Source of the DNA: an uncultured Brachyspira sp. | GTDB taxonomy: Bacteria; Spirochaetota; Brachyspiria; Brachyspirales; Brachyspiraceae | Assembly: GCF_949287625.1 (NCBI RefSeq) | Contig: NZ_CASEGO010000047.1 | Location: forward strand, 1-28,360 | Length of the DNA stretch: 28,360 nucleotides | Direction of reading: 5' to 3' | Shown: positions 1 through 7,506 of the stretch, piece by piece | Position numbering within the stretch: the stretch's first letter is position 1 | Layout: every line of letters starts with the position of its first letter | Notes under the pieces: model-generated | Seen by the model: the letters and a program-made list of their open reading frames with translations, nothing else | Told to the model about the DNA's origin: nothing | The model's database searches: none | Program-made: the position numbers and the translations under genes

Positions 1-260
1 ATTTTTAAGTTTGTCAATTTTTTTATTCAACTTTTTCCCGCCGCAAAAAGTTGCAAAAAGTGCAAATCTAAAAATAATACTAAATAGTACTAATTATGTT
101 TTACATGTAGAATAAATTGCTAAATTAAGCCTGAAATATAGCCTTTCGCTACCGAAGGTACGCAGAGCGGGAACGACTGTGTGCTTCGCAGGGCTAGTCC
201 ACACAAATCTAAAATTTAAAAATTTATTTTTTGACAAATCATATTTGTTTTAGGTATATA
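1..260 (-). repeat. Dispersed element family 1, copy A (cut by window start)
   Basis: This is the reverse complement of the element at 8797-9162. It has the same GC-rich core (CCCGCCGCAAAAAG near 38, GCTTTCGC-type motifs near 143-155) and the same AT-rich arm (ACTAAATAGTACTAATTATG near 80-99). It ends at TAGGTATATA (251-260), the inverted form of the family end TATATACCTAAACAA. The other end runs off the window. The right end reads outward as TTGACA (231-236), an 18-nt spacer and TATATA (255-260), which is promoter-shaped and points towards the nfeD-like gene. The rest of the gap to 566 holds a hairpin at 270-326 and a weak promoter. Confidence 0.8.
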
Positions 261-269
261 TTGTTTCAT

Positions 270-326
270 AGGTATTCCTTTTTGTTTATTTGTGCCTATT
301 TAAATTATAAGGAATACCTTCTTTTT
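270..326 (+). terminator. Terminator-like hairpin downstream of repeat copy A
   Basis: AGGTATTCCTT (270-280) pairs perfectly with AAGGAATACCT (309-319) and is followed by TCTTTTTT. The 28-nt loop is long for an intrinsic terminator. It would stop plus-strand transcripts entering from the left, including any started at the end of the repeat. Confidence 0.5.
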
Positions 327-500
327 TAAACTAAAAGTGTGCAATATCTATGGCTCTTAAATTGCTTTTCATAATTAATGAAGTTGAAATTTTTTTTACT
401 TATACTAAAATAATTATAGATCTGTAATTTTAGAATAGAGTTGTTTCAAACTTATTTTCAAAAATACTCAGAACTTCATACAGTTGTAAAAGAATTGCAA

Positions 501-529
501 TTGCTAAAGATAAACATTAAAAATAGTGT
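501..529 (+). promoter_or_regulatory. Possible promoter of the nfeD-like gene
   Basis: TTGCTA (501-506), a 17-nt spacer and TAGTGT (524-529), about 38 nt before the start codon. The -10 match is poor; listed because spacing and position fit. Confidence 0.3.
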
Positions 530-566
530 AATTACAATGCTAATATTATAAAACGGAGAACTCATA

Positions 567-1910
567 ATGATAAAAAATTTAACAAAAATACTTTTACTTA
601 ATATTTTTATTATTCTAATATATTCAGGCATTGCCTACTCAGAAAACAATAAAATATATGTAATAAAAAAACAAGATTTTCAGGAAGTTGACAGATGGTA
701 TGCAGGTTATATAAAAAAGGCAATAGACAAAGCAGCTGAAGATAAAGCCAGCTTAATAATATTAGAGCTTGACACACCAGGAGGACTTCTCTCCTCTGCC
801 CTATCAATAAAAAACTATATTATAGAAAGCAAGGTTCCAGTTGCAGTATATATCAATAAAAATGCATTATCTGCAGGGGCTTTAATATCATTAAGTGCCA
901 AAGAAATTTATATGTCTGACGGCAGTGTAATAGGAGCTGCAACTCCAGTATACTTAAATGGAAATGAAAGCAGAAAAGCATCTGAAAAAGAGATAAGTGC
1001 TATGCGTGCTGCTATGAGAGCTTCGGCTGAAACTAGTAAAAAAAATATAAAAGCAGCTGAGGCTATGGTTGATGAAACTATTGTTTTAACAAAAGAAAAT
1101 GACGGTATTGATTTGGATAATAAAACCCTTCTTACTTTAAGTGCTGATGAAGCTGTAAGAATAAATATTGCTGATAATAAGGCTAACTCCATAGAAGAGA
1201 TTATAAAATTAAAAAATATGAATGATAATTATGAGATAATCACAGTTGAAGAAGAAGAGTACGATACAGTATTAAAGTTCTTACTTAATCCTTTTGTATT
1301 AAGTATATTAATATCAATAGGGATTGCTGGAGTATATTTAGAAATAAAAACCCCTGGTTTTGGTGTTGGAGGTGTAACAGCAATAATAGCTTTTGCCGTA
1401 TTTTTCTTTGCTCAGTTTTTATCAGGAGACAGTAATTTTCTTGCACCTGCAATATTTGTATTGGGACTAATACTTCTAGGTGTAGAAATATTCCTTATAC
1501 CTGGATTTGGAATCACTGGTATACTTGGCATAATTGGTATATTTTCAAGCATATTTATATCATTTGGTATTCAGAATATAGCAATATCTGTTATAGTTAT
1601 ATTTGCATCTTTAATAATTGATATTATACTTATAATTTTAATAGCTAAGTTTGTAGTAAAATCTAAATCTATGAAAAGAACTGTAATACTTACAGATGAT
1701 ACGTCTGGATATAATACAAGCGTTTCTTATAAAGATTTGCTTAACAAAGAAGGTATTGCTGATACTTATTTAAGACCGTCTGGATTTATTATAATAGATG
1801 ATAAAAAATATGATGCTATAAGCGACGGAGAGTTTATAGACAAAAATAGTAAATTAAAAGTTATATTAGTAGAAGGCAGTAAAATAGTAGTAAAAAAGAT
1901 TAATAATTAA
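567..1910 (+). CDS. NfeD-family membrane-bound serine protease (ClpP-class, long form)
   Basis: A 447-aa protein with an N-terminal signal peptide (about 1-25, ending AYS). A ClpP/crotonase-like protease domain (about 28-220) follows, then four or five membrane segments (about 235-365) and a C-terminal OB-fold-like NfeD domain (about 375-447). DTPGGLL (69-75) and LSAGA (101-105) match the catalytic region of long-form NfeD proteins, with Ser102 the expected nucleophile. Lys141 lies near the spacing expected for the catalytic lysine; that assignment is inferred from the family. The long form is associated with membrane quality control and usually sits next to an SPFH/stomatin gene; none is seen here, although the left flank is outside the window. 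GGAG about 8 nt upstream supports this ATG. A bidirectional terminator follows. Confidence 0.9.
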   Translation: MIKNLTKILLLNIFIILIYSGIAYSENNKIYVIKKQDFQEVDRWYAGYIKKAIDKAAEDKASLIILELDTPGGLLSSALSIKNYIIESKVPVAVYINKNALSAGALISLSAKEIYMSDGSVIGAATPVYLNGNESRKASEKEISAMRAAMRASAETSKKNIKAAEAMVDETIVLTKENDGIDLDNKTLLTLSADEAVRINIADNKANSIEEIIKLKNMNDNYEIITVEEEEYDTVLKFLLNPFVLSILISIGIAGVYLEIKTPGFGVGGVTAIIAFAVFFFAQFLSGDSNFLAPAIFVLGLILLGVEIFLIPGFGITGILGIIGIFSSIFISFGIQNIAISVIVIFASLIIDIILIILIAKFVVKSKSMKRTVILTDDTSGYNTSVSYKDLLNKEGIADTYLRPSGFIIIDDKKYDAISDGEFIDKNSKLKVILVEGSKIVVKKINN

Positions 1911-1932
1911 TTACTTTATTATATACAAAAAT

Positions 1933-1970
1933 ATAAGCTGGAAAATATTAAATTTCCAGCTTATTTTTAT
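1933..1970. terminator. Bidirectional intrinsic terminator
   Basis: ATAAGCTGGAAA (1933-1944) pairs perfectly with TTTCCAGCTTAT (1953-1964) across an 8-nt loop, with a T-rich tail in both directions. It separates the convergent nfeD-like gene and the small minus-strand gene at 1983-2219. Confidence 0.9.
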
Positions 1971-1982
1971 ATAAAAATATAT

Positions 1983-2219
1983 TTAAGCAAGAGAACTAAA
2001 AGCTCTAACTGAAGAAATATCTATTCTAAGCTGAAGTACATATCTTTTGCCGTCACGTCCTATAGCATAAGTATATCTGCTTGATAAAGGCGATATACCG
2101 CTCATTTGCTGGCTCATTTTTTGAGTATTAACTGCATTTTGAGGTGCTGTGTCTACTCTCTGAGGATTTGCTTGAATCTGCTGCAAAGACTGAGCATTAT
2201 TAATTTTATTAACTGTCAT
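1983..2219 (-). CDS. Small protein with SprA-like C-terminal motif
   Basis: A 78-aa protein. The first 45 residues are Gln/Asn-rich, polar and probably disordered. The C-terminal part contains YAIGRDGKRYVLQLRIDIS, which resembles the conserved YAVGPDGKRYAVGGEVSID signature of SprA-related / CJM1_0395-family putative metalloproteases. Only that motif is present: no HEXXH zinc site is visible, and the protein is far shorter than SprA proteins. The similarity is from memory of the motif and is an inference. GGAG is placed about 8 nt before the ATG on the minus strand, and the shared terminator at 1933-1970 closes the gene, so it looks like a genuine single-gene transcript. Confidence 0.7.
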   Translation of the reverse strand: MTVNKINNAQSLQQIQANPQRVDTAPQNAVNTQKMSQQMSGISPLSSRYTYAIGRDGKRYVLQLRIDISSVRAFSSLA

Positions 2220-2434
2220 ACCAATACTCCTTTATTCAGTACTTTAGTTGTTAGTATTAACGGTAATATAATAAAAACCTTAATTATTTTATTTTAAACT
2301 AAGTTTTAATCTTTTTATTATCTTTATATACAATGGTATAAAATAATTAGCCAAAAAATGTATCAAATGTATTAAATTATACTTTACATTTTATTTACAT
2401 AAGTATATTTTTTGTAAAATTTGTTTATATATCA

Positions 2435-2463
2435 TTTACAAAATAATAATATTATGCTATACT
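2435..2463 (+). promoter_or_regulatory. Sigma-70-type promoter of the small membrane-protein cluster
   Basis: TTTACA (2435-2440), exactly 17 nt, then TATACT (2458-2463). The predicted start site is about 35-40 nt before the first ATG at 2509, with AAGGAGG at 2495-2501. This is the only good promoter seen before the three-gene cluster. Confidence 0.65.
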
Positions 2464-2508
2464 ATATACATAGAGATAATATAAAAACTAACATAAGGAG
2501 GAAACAGA

Positions 2509-2712
2509 ATGAAAAAATTAGGTTTTATAACATTAATAACTATGTTTATTGTTAGCATTAATTTATACTGTTTTGACTTAATAGAAGATACATTTGATTT
2601 CATATTTGATGATTTAGCCAAAATAATAGGCATAGTAGTAATAATAGCGGCTGGGCTTTATTTCTTTAAAAAGTATATAAAAAAAGATAATAGTTCCAAC
2701 AACAAAGAGTAA
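2509..2712 (+). CDS. Small membrane protein, module A
   Basis: A 67-aa protein of no recognised family. It has a basic, hydrophobic N-terminus (signal peptide or first membrane helix, about 1-20), then CFDLIEDTFDFIFDDLAK, an acidic/aromatic amphipathic stretch. A second hydrophobic helix (about 39-53, rich in Ile/Ala) leads into a Lys-rich tail. INLYC (around 18-22) could be a spirochaetal lipobox, but C-F-D after it is unusual and this is not assured. The same pattern recurs in the next gene and twice in the gene at 3390-3884. It has a strong Shine-Dalgarno, AAGGAGG. The next gene starts 33 nt after its stop, so the two are probably co-transcribed. Confidence 0.75.
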   Translation: MKKLGFITLITMFIVSINLYCFDLIEDTFDFIFDDLAKIIGIVVIIAAGLYFFKKYIKKDNSSNNKE

Positions 2713-2745
2713 AAGAATAAGAAAATAAATTGGAGAAAGTAATTA

Positions 2746-3342
2746 ATGAAAAAGTTATCAATTTCGGTTTTAGTATATGCTTTTCTTATTATACAAAATA
2801 ACCTGTACTGTTTTGATTTGATAGATGATGCTTTTGATTTTATAGAAGATATCGGAAAGCTAGTAGGAATAATACTTATGATAGCTGTTGTAATGTATTT
2901 CATAAAGAAATTTCTCAAAGATGACAGAACTTCTGGAAATATAAGAAGAAATGATGATGATAGAAATTATAGAAGAAGACGCGATTACTATGATGATGAT
3001 TATGAAGATGACAGAAGAAGAAAGAGAAGATACGATGATGATGACGATTATGATAATAGAAGAATGAGAAGATATGACGATGAAGATGACAGAAGAGTAA
3101 GAAGGTATGATGATTATGATGATGATAATAGAAGAAGCAGAAGATATGACGATGATAATAGAGATGTAAGGAGAAGAGCATCTGACACTGTATCAGAGCG
3201 TCAGTATGAATATGATCTAAGAGATTATGACAGAAGAGAAAAAAGACTTCCAAACAAAATTGATGATGATCCTAGATATGAAAAAGTATATGAACTAAAG
3301 CCTGAGTACAAATTAAAATCAAACATCAATAAAAAGAAATAA
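2746..3342 (+). CDS. Membrane-anchored protein with Arg/Asp/Tyr mixed-charge tail
   Basis: A 198-aa protein of no recognised family. Residues 1-60 are clearly paralogous to the preceding 67-aa protein: NLYCFDLIDDAFDFIED, a hydrophobic helix, then Lys/Asp. From about residue 60 to 155 the protein is almost wholly Arg, Asp and Tyr, with the pattern RRYDDDD/DDRRxRRYDD repeated about five times, and then a Lys/Glu-rich end. The tail is very probably disordered and strongly polyampholytic. If the second hydrophobic segment spans the membrane, the tail would be on one face only; cytoplasmic placement is suggested by the preceding KK cluster. It could bind nucleic acid or the cell wall, but nothing in the sequence decides this. 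GGAG lies about 11 nt before the ATG. Confidence 0.75.
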   Translation: MKKLSISVLVYAFLIIQNNLYCFDLIDDAFDFIEDIGKLVGIILMIAVVMYFIKKFLKDDRTSGNIRRNDDDRNYRRRRDYYDDDYEDDRRRKRRYDDDDDYDNRRMRRYDDEDDRRVRRYDDYDDDNRRSRRYDDDNRDVRRRASDTVSERQYEYDLRDYDRREKRLPNKIDDDPRYEKVYELKPEYKLKSNINKKK

Positions 3343-3389
3343 AATAATTATTTGAATGTTTTATAATTATTTATTTTAAGGAGTAGTGC

Positions 3390-3884
3390 ATGAAAAATAA
3401 TGTAATATTAAAACCTGCTGTAATTGCATTATCATTAGGTGCTTTAGCTATTATATCAATAATAATTGCTGTAGGATTTTTTGGTATGCCTTATAATGTT
3501 TTTTATTTATTATATAATTTAGAGAATATAGCTGAAGCAGTATTATTATTATCAATAACAATAGTTGCTTTTGCTTTCTTAATATACTTTATAAAAAATA
3601 TTTATGATAAAAATACTAATAATGAAAATAAAGAAAATGATGAAAATATAAAAACAGTTAATAAAAATAATGAAAAAAATAAAAAAGTTTTAATTATTGC
3701 TTTAGTTGTTTTTGTATTATTATTAGTTGCGGCATTATTTATATTTGCAGGAAGATTTTTTGGTGTATATTATATACTTCATAATTTAGAAGATATTTTT
3801 GAGAGTATATTTAAATTAGCATTTACTGCAGCGGCTATAGCTTTTTTAGCAGTATTTTTCAAAAAAGTTTGGAATAAGATTTAA
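3390..3884 (+). CDS. Internally duplicated small membrane protein
   Basis: A 164-aa protein of no recognised family, made of two related halves joined by an Asn/Lys/Glu-rich linker (about 72-96). The first half holds two hydrophobic segments with YNLENIAEAVLLL and YFIKNIYDK; the second repeats the order with HNLEDIFESIFKL and VFFKKVWNK. Four membrane segments are predicted in all. The second segment of each half resembles the N-terminal module of the two genes upstream (acidic amphipathic stretch, hydrophobic helix, FFKK-type basic end). AAGGAG at 3378-3383 supports the start. The intergenic gap of 47 nt shows no terminator, so it may belong to the same operon. A strong terminator follows at 3901. 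Confidence 0.75.
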   Translation: MKNNVILKPAVIALSLGALAIISIIIAVGFFGMPYNVFYLLYNLENIAEAVLLLSITIVAFAFLIYFIKNIYDKNTNNENKENDENIKTVNKNNEKNKKVLIIALVVFVLLLVAALFIFAGRFFGVYYILHNLEDIFESIFKLAFTAAAIAFLAVFFKKVWNKI

Positions 3885-3900
3885 AAGTTAACAATTCATA

Positions 3901-3934
3901 AAAGGCAGTGTTTAAAAGCATTGCCTTTTTTATT
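3901..3934 (+). terminator. Intrinsic terminator of the membrane-protein cluster
   Basis: AAAGGCAGTG (3901-3910) pairs with CATTGCCTTT (3919-3928) with one G-T pair, followed by an uninterrupted T run. Confidence 0.85.
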
Positions 3935-4027
3935 ATATCAATAAAAAATATGCGTACAAAAAAATTACTTAATACTTCTCAAATAAAAAATATACATTTT
4001 TGTCTTATTACGCTGGAAAATCTTTAG

Positions 4028-4345
4028 TATATACCTAAACAAATATATTTTGTTAAAATTAGTTTTTATATTTTTATTATTTTTGGGGACTAGCCACAGT
4101 CGTGCACGCTCTGCGTGCCTACGAAGTCCAGCGAAAGGCTATATTTCTGACTAAATTTAATAATTTATCCTACATATAAAACATAATTAGTACTATTTAG
4201 TATTATTTTTTTACTTGCACTTTCGCGAAGCGTATCCGAGCTTGTCGAGGATATAAGGTTCTTTGACGAATTTTGCAGAGCGTATGCGTCGGGCTTCGTC
4301 AAAAGCTGAATAAAAAAATTGACAAACTTAAAAATTTTCAGTATA
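4028..4345 (+). repeat. Dispersed element family 1, copy B
   Basis: A 318-bp copy running from TATATACCTAAACAAAT to GTATA. It contains GGGACTAGCC, GCGAAAGGCTATATTTC, TAATTAGTACTATTTAGTA and a GC-rich module (about 4210-4310, with GAGCTTGTCGAGGATATAAG) shared with copy D but absent from copies A and C. The ends form an imperfect inverted repeat. The right end reads outward as TTGACA (4319-4324), 17 nt, TATAGA (4342-4347). No gene is present between 3885 and 4456. Confidence 0.85.
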
Positions 4346-4392
4346 GAATAAATAAATATAAATCAATTTTTTCAGTTTTAAATAAGTATTAA

Positions 4393-4428
4393 TAAAAAAA
4401 GAAGGCACATATTATTAAAATATATGCC
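4393..4428 (-). terminator. Intrinsic terminator of the chemotaxis receptor gene
   Basis: On the minus strand GGCATATAT (4428-4420) pairs with ATATGTGCC (4412-4404) with one mismatch, followed by a short TTC and a seven-T run. Confidence 0.75.
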
Positions 4429-4456
4429 CGTATTTATGAAGATATTTTAAGATATT

Positions 4457-6307
4457 TTATAGTTTAAAGAAGTTCATAGCATCTTGTAATGAATTAGCCT
4501 GTACAACCAAATCTTTTGAAGCAGCTTCTGCCTCGCTTACCAATGTATTATTAAGCTGAGTAGCACCGTCCATTTCTGAAACTGCCCTATTAACTTGTTC
4601 TACTCCAGACTGCTGCTCTACGGCTGCTGAACTTATTCCTCTCATTATATTAGCTGTTTCATCTATTTTAGCTTTTAAATCTTTAAATATTTCCTGTGAT
4701 TGTCTTGCTGTTTCTGTAGCTTTATTGATTTTATCATAGGCATTATCTACCAAATCTGTAATATCTTTTACTGATGACTGAGTAGTTTGAGCTAAGTTTC
4801 TAACCTCGCTTGCTACTACCGCAAAACCTCTTCCCTGATCTCCAGCTCTTGCTGCTTCTACTGAAGCATTAAGGGCTAAGATATTGGTTTGAAATGCAAT
4901 GTCTTCTATTATCTTAGTAATATTTCTTATTTTTGTACTAGCTTCATAAACTTCTTCTATATTGGAAGTAGTTTGTATAATAATATCTCCTGCTTCATCT
5001 ATAGAAGATTTTGAAGATATCATCATATCATTACCAGTTAAAGAATATTCAGTAGAAGATTTTATAGTAGAAGCCATCTGTTCCATAGAGGCTGCTGTCT
5101 CCTGAAGGCTGGCTGCCTGTGATTCAGTTCTTTTAGAAAGCTCCATATTTCCTGCTGCTAATTTTTCAGAAGCATTCATTATGCATTCTGAGGCATTATT
5201 AACTTCTTTAATAGTTTCTACTAATTTGCTTCTCATATTATTAAAACTCTCAGCAAGAACTCCTATTTCATCTTTTCTAGGCTTTATTTTTTTCTGCGAA
5301 GTACTTAAATCGCCTCTTTCTATTCTTTGTGCCTCGTTTACCACTAAAGACAGAGGTTTAGTTATAGAACGTATAAATATATTAATAAATACAGCTATAG
5401 AAATTATAGTTATTATACCAAATATAATACCGCCTATTACAGCATTTCTATTTTCAGCAAATATTTCTTCTGAAGTCATAGTCATAGAAGTAATCCATGG
5501 AACATACTTCATTTTTGTATAAGATCCCATCATCTTATGATTATTAGCAGTATATGTAACTACGCCTTTAGACAAATTATTATCAAATACGCTTTTATAA
5601 ACAGAAGGAGCATCTATATTAACCTTATTATAATCAGTATTCATTACTACTTTCAAATTAGGTGTTATTACGTCCAAACCGCCTGTTTCTCCTAATTGTA
5701 TACCTTCTATGTAGTTTTTATAAAATTCTCTCCAATTAAAAACTGTATATAAATATCCAACCTCTTCATTTCCATTTTTTACAGGAGTAGCAAAAATAAA
5801 AGATAATTCACCATTAACTATTGAAGGTACAAGTTCATTACCATAGCTTACACTGCCGTATCCGTATTGTCTATTTTTTAATTTATTCCATATATCAATA
5901 TTGCTGTCTGTGAATTTAGTGCCTATACATTTTGAATAATCGCTGTCAGCTATTATAATACCATTATTATCAACTATCCCTACATTAATAGAACAGGCAT
6001 TTTTTTCTCTGAATGTTTTTAATGTAGCATTTAATCTATCAGTTCTTGTATCATCTTTGTATGCAAGATATTCTCCTACTATAGGAACAGAGGCATAAGT
6101 TTCTAGTAAATATGACTGTGTTCTAAACCAAGCATCAAATACTGATGAATAGCCTCTTACTGTTGTTTCAAAACCTTCAAATCTGCTTTTAGATATCCCT
6201 TTTCCAGCTATTGTAAGGGAAATTATCAGAAGTATTGTTATTAGTATAGTTGTAACAATACAAAGTATTGCAGGCACTTTAAATGCCAAACTGTTGAATC
6301 TTTTCAT
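4457..6307 (-). CDS. mcp: Methyl-accepting chemotaxis protein with extracytoplasmic Cache-type sensor
   Basis: A 616-aa receptor. It has TM1 (about 9-31), an extracytoplasmic sensor of about 250 residues with dCache-like features (NVGIVDNNGIIIADSDY and VGYLYTVFNW), TM2 (about 288-312) and a HAMP domain (RSITKPLSLVV onward). The cytoplasmic signalling coiled coil has the hairpin tip IAFQTNILALNASVEAARAG at about 465-490. It would pass ligand signals through CheW/CheA to the periplasmic flagella. No C-terminal NWETF-like pentapeptide for CheR/CheB tethering is seen. The frame opens upstream at a TTG (6334), but the ATG at 6307 has GGAGAG about 9 nt before it and places the charged KR just ahead of TM1, so I start there. 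No other chemotaxis genes are adjacent. The ligand cannot be told from the sequence. Confidence 0.93.
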   Translation of the reverse strand: MKRFNSLAFKVPAILCIVTTILITILLIISLTIAGKGISKSRFEGFETTVRGYSSVFDAWFRTQSYLLETYASVPIVGEYLAYKDDTRTDRLNATLKTFREKNACSINVGIVDNNGIIIADSDYSKCIGTKFTDSNIDIWNKLKNRQYGYGSVSYGNELVPSIVNGELSFIFATPVKNGNEEVGYLYTVFNWREFYKNYIEGIQLGETGGLDVITPNLKVVMNTDYNKVNIDAPSVYKSVFDNNLSKGVVTYTANNHKMMGSYTKMKYVPWITSMTMTSEEIFAENRNAVIGGIIFGIITIISIAVFINIFIRSITKPLSLVVNEAQRIERGDLSTSQKKIKPRKDEIGVLAESFNNMRSKLVETIKEVNNASECIMNASEKLAAGNMELSKRTESQAASLQETAASMEQMASTIKSSTEYSLTGNDMMISSKSSIDEAGDIIIQTTSNIEEVYEASTKIRNITKIIEDIAFQTNILALNASVEAARAGDQGRGFAVVASEVRNLAQTTQSSVKDITDLVDNAYDKINKATETARQSQEIFKDLKAKIDETANIMRGISSAAVEQQSGVEQVNRAVSEMDGATQLNNTLVSEAEAASKDLVVQANSLQDAMNFFKL

Positions 6308-6353
6308 TTCTACTTTCTCTCCATATACAATCAATAAATATTATATAAAATGC

Positions 6354-6381
6354 AATATAATAATTATTTTCATATCGTCAA
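6354..6381 (-). promoter_or_regulatory. Possible promoter of the chemotaxis receptor gene
   Basis: On the minus strand TTGACG (6381-6376), a 16-nt spacer and TATATT (6359-6354), each one base from consensus, about 47 nt before the ATG at 6307. No sigma-28-like GCCGATAA was found. Confidence 0.45.
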
Positions 6382-6513
6382 TAATTTTTTGTATTTATGC
6401 CTTTTAATATTGATTTTTATACTTAAAAAGTCGTTATTAAAAAATTATTAAATCCGAAAATCTAAAATAATATAGAATTTATTAAAATAATTTTTATTTT
6501 ATGGTGCAAACTT

Positions 6514-7506
6514 ATGAATATATTTATAAACGGCAAAGAATTATCAGTAATGCTTGAAAATGAAAAAAATGCTTATGAAATATTAAAACCAATAGAAAGC
6601 TGGTGCAATTCTAATGATTTTTTAATAAATAAAGTTAATATAGACGGAAGAGAATTACAGCCATATATAGACGAAGAATATGAAACTATACCTATAGATA
6701 ATGTTCAAAAAATAGAAGTTGAGGCATTAAGTCATGCAGAATATTCTCTGTATTCTATTATGTCAATTATAGAATATTTGCAGAATGTTTCAAATACTGA
6801 AAAAATAAATGAAAAAGATATCCCAGCCTTAAAAGACGGAATGCTTTGGGTGCTCGATTCTGTGCCTAGAACCATATTCCTATTTAATATGAGTTTGGAA
6901 TCATATAATATAATACATATATTAAAAATGCTTGAGGTAAAATTAGAAAGATTAAACAGCATATCAGAAAGTTTAGACAAAGTTAATGAGTTCTTTAATG
7001 ATGATTTAAAGCCTTTCTTAAATGAAAAAATGATTCCTGCTATGGAGCTTGTTATAGAAGAAGCGAAGATAAACACTATTGCATTATTTGCAAGCAATAT
7101 AACAGAAAGTAATGTTTTATATAAAGTTGGAAGTCTGCCTAAATTCTTACCTTTAATTTTAGACATATTAGATTCTATAGTTAATAAACTTCAGTCTGGA
7201 AATGATAAAGAGGCTTTTATATATGCTGAAAAATTTTCAAGAATAGTGAGCTTTTCTTTCAGCATACTTTCAAATGCAGCTTCTCTTTATTCTATAGACT
7301 ATTCTCAAATTTCTTTAAACTCAGTATCTCTCTCTGATGCTATCAATGATTTTAATGAGATGATGAATAATGTGCTTGATGCTTTTGCAAATGAGGATTA
7401 TATATCAATAGCTGATTTACTTGAGTATGAAATAAAAGACAGAATAGAAAATATTATGAATTATATACCATTAGTAGAGGAATATATTGAAAAACTCAAT
7501 GTTTGA
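6514..7506 (+). CDS. Unrecognised 330-aa protein upstream of rarA
   Basis: No family is recognised. The first 75 residues alternate short strands (MNIFINGKELSV, NKVNIDGRELQP, NVQKIEVEAL) in a way that resembles a small beta-grasp or ubiquitin-like fold. The rest is acidic and almost entirely alpha-helical, with many Leu/Ile heptad-like stretches and no signal peptide or membrane helix. That composition suggests a soluble cytoplasmic scaffold or adaptor. The upstream ribosome-binding site is weak (GGTG). Its 3' end overlaps the start of rarA, so the two are translationally linked and it may act with RarA; that is inference from position only. Confidence 0.8.
   Translation: MNIFINGKELSVMLENEKNAYEILKPIESWCNSNDFLINKVNIDGRELQPYIDEEYETIPIDNVQKIEVEALSHAEYSLYSIMSIIEYLQNVSNTEKINEKDIPALKDGMLWVLDSVPRTIFLFNMSLESYNIIHILKMLEVKLERLNSISESLDKVNEFFNDDLKPFLNEKMIPAMELVIEEAKINTIALFASNITESNVLYKVGSLPKFLPLILDILDSIVNKLQSGNDKEAFIYAEKFSRIVSFSFSILSNAASLYSIDYSQISLNSVSLSDAINDFNEMMNNVLDAFANEDYISIADLLEYEIKDRIENIMNYIPLVEEYIEKLNV

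Noticed and set aside
2915..3253. Long His/Tyr-rich minus-strand frame opposite the mixed-charge gene
   Set aside because: It is the reverse complement of the Arg/Asp codon repeats, has no ribosome-binding site and lies wholly within a better-supported gene.
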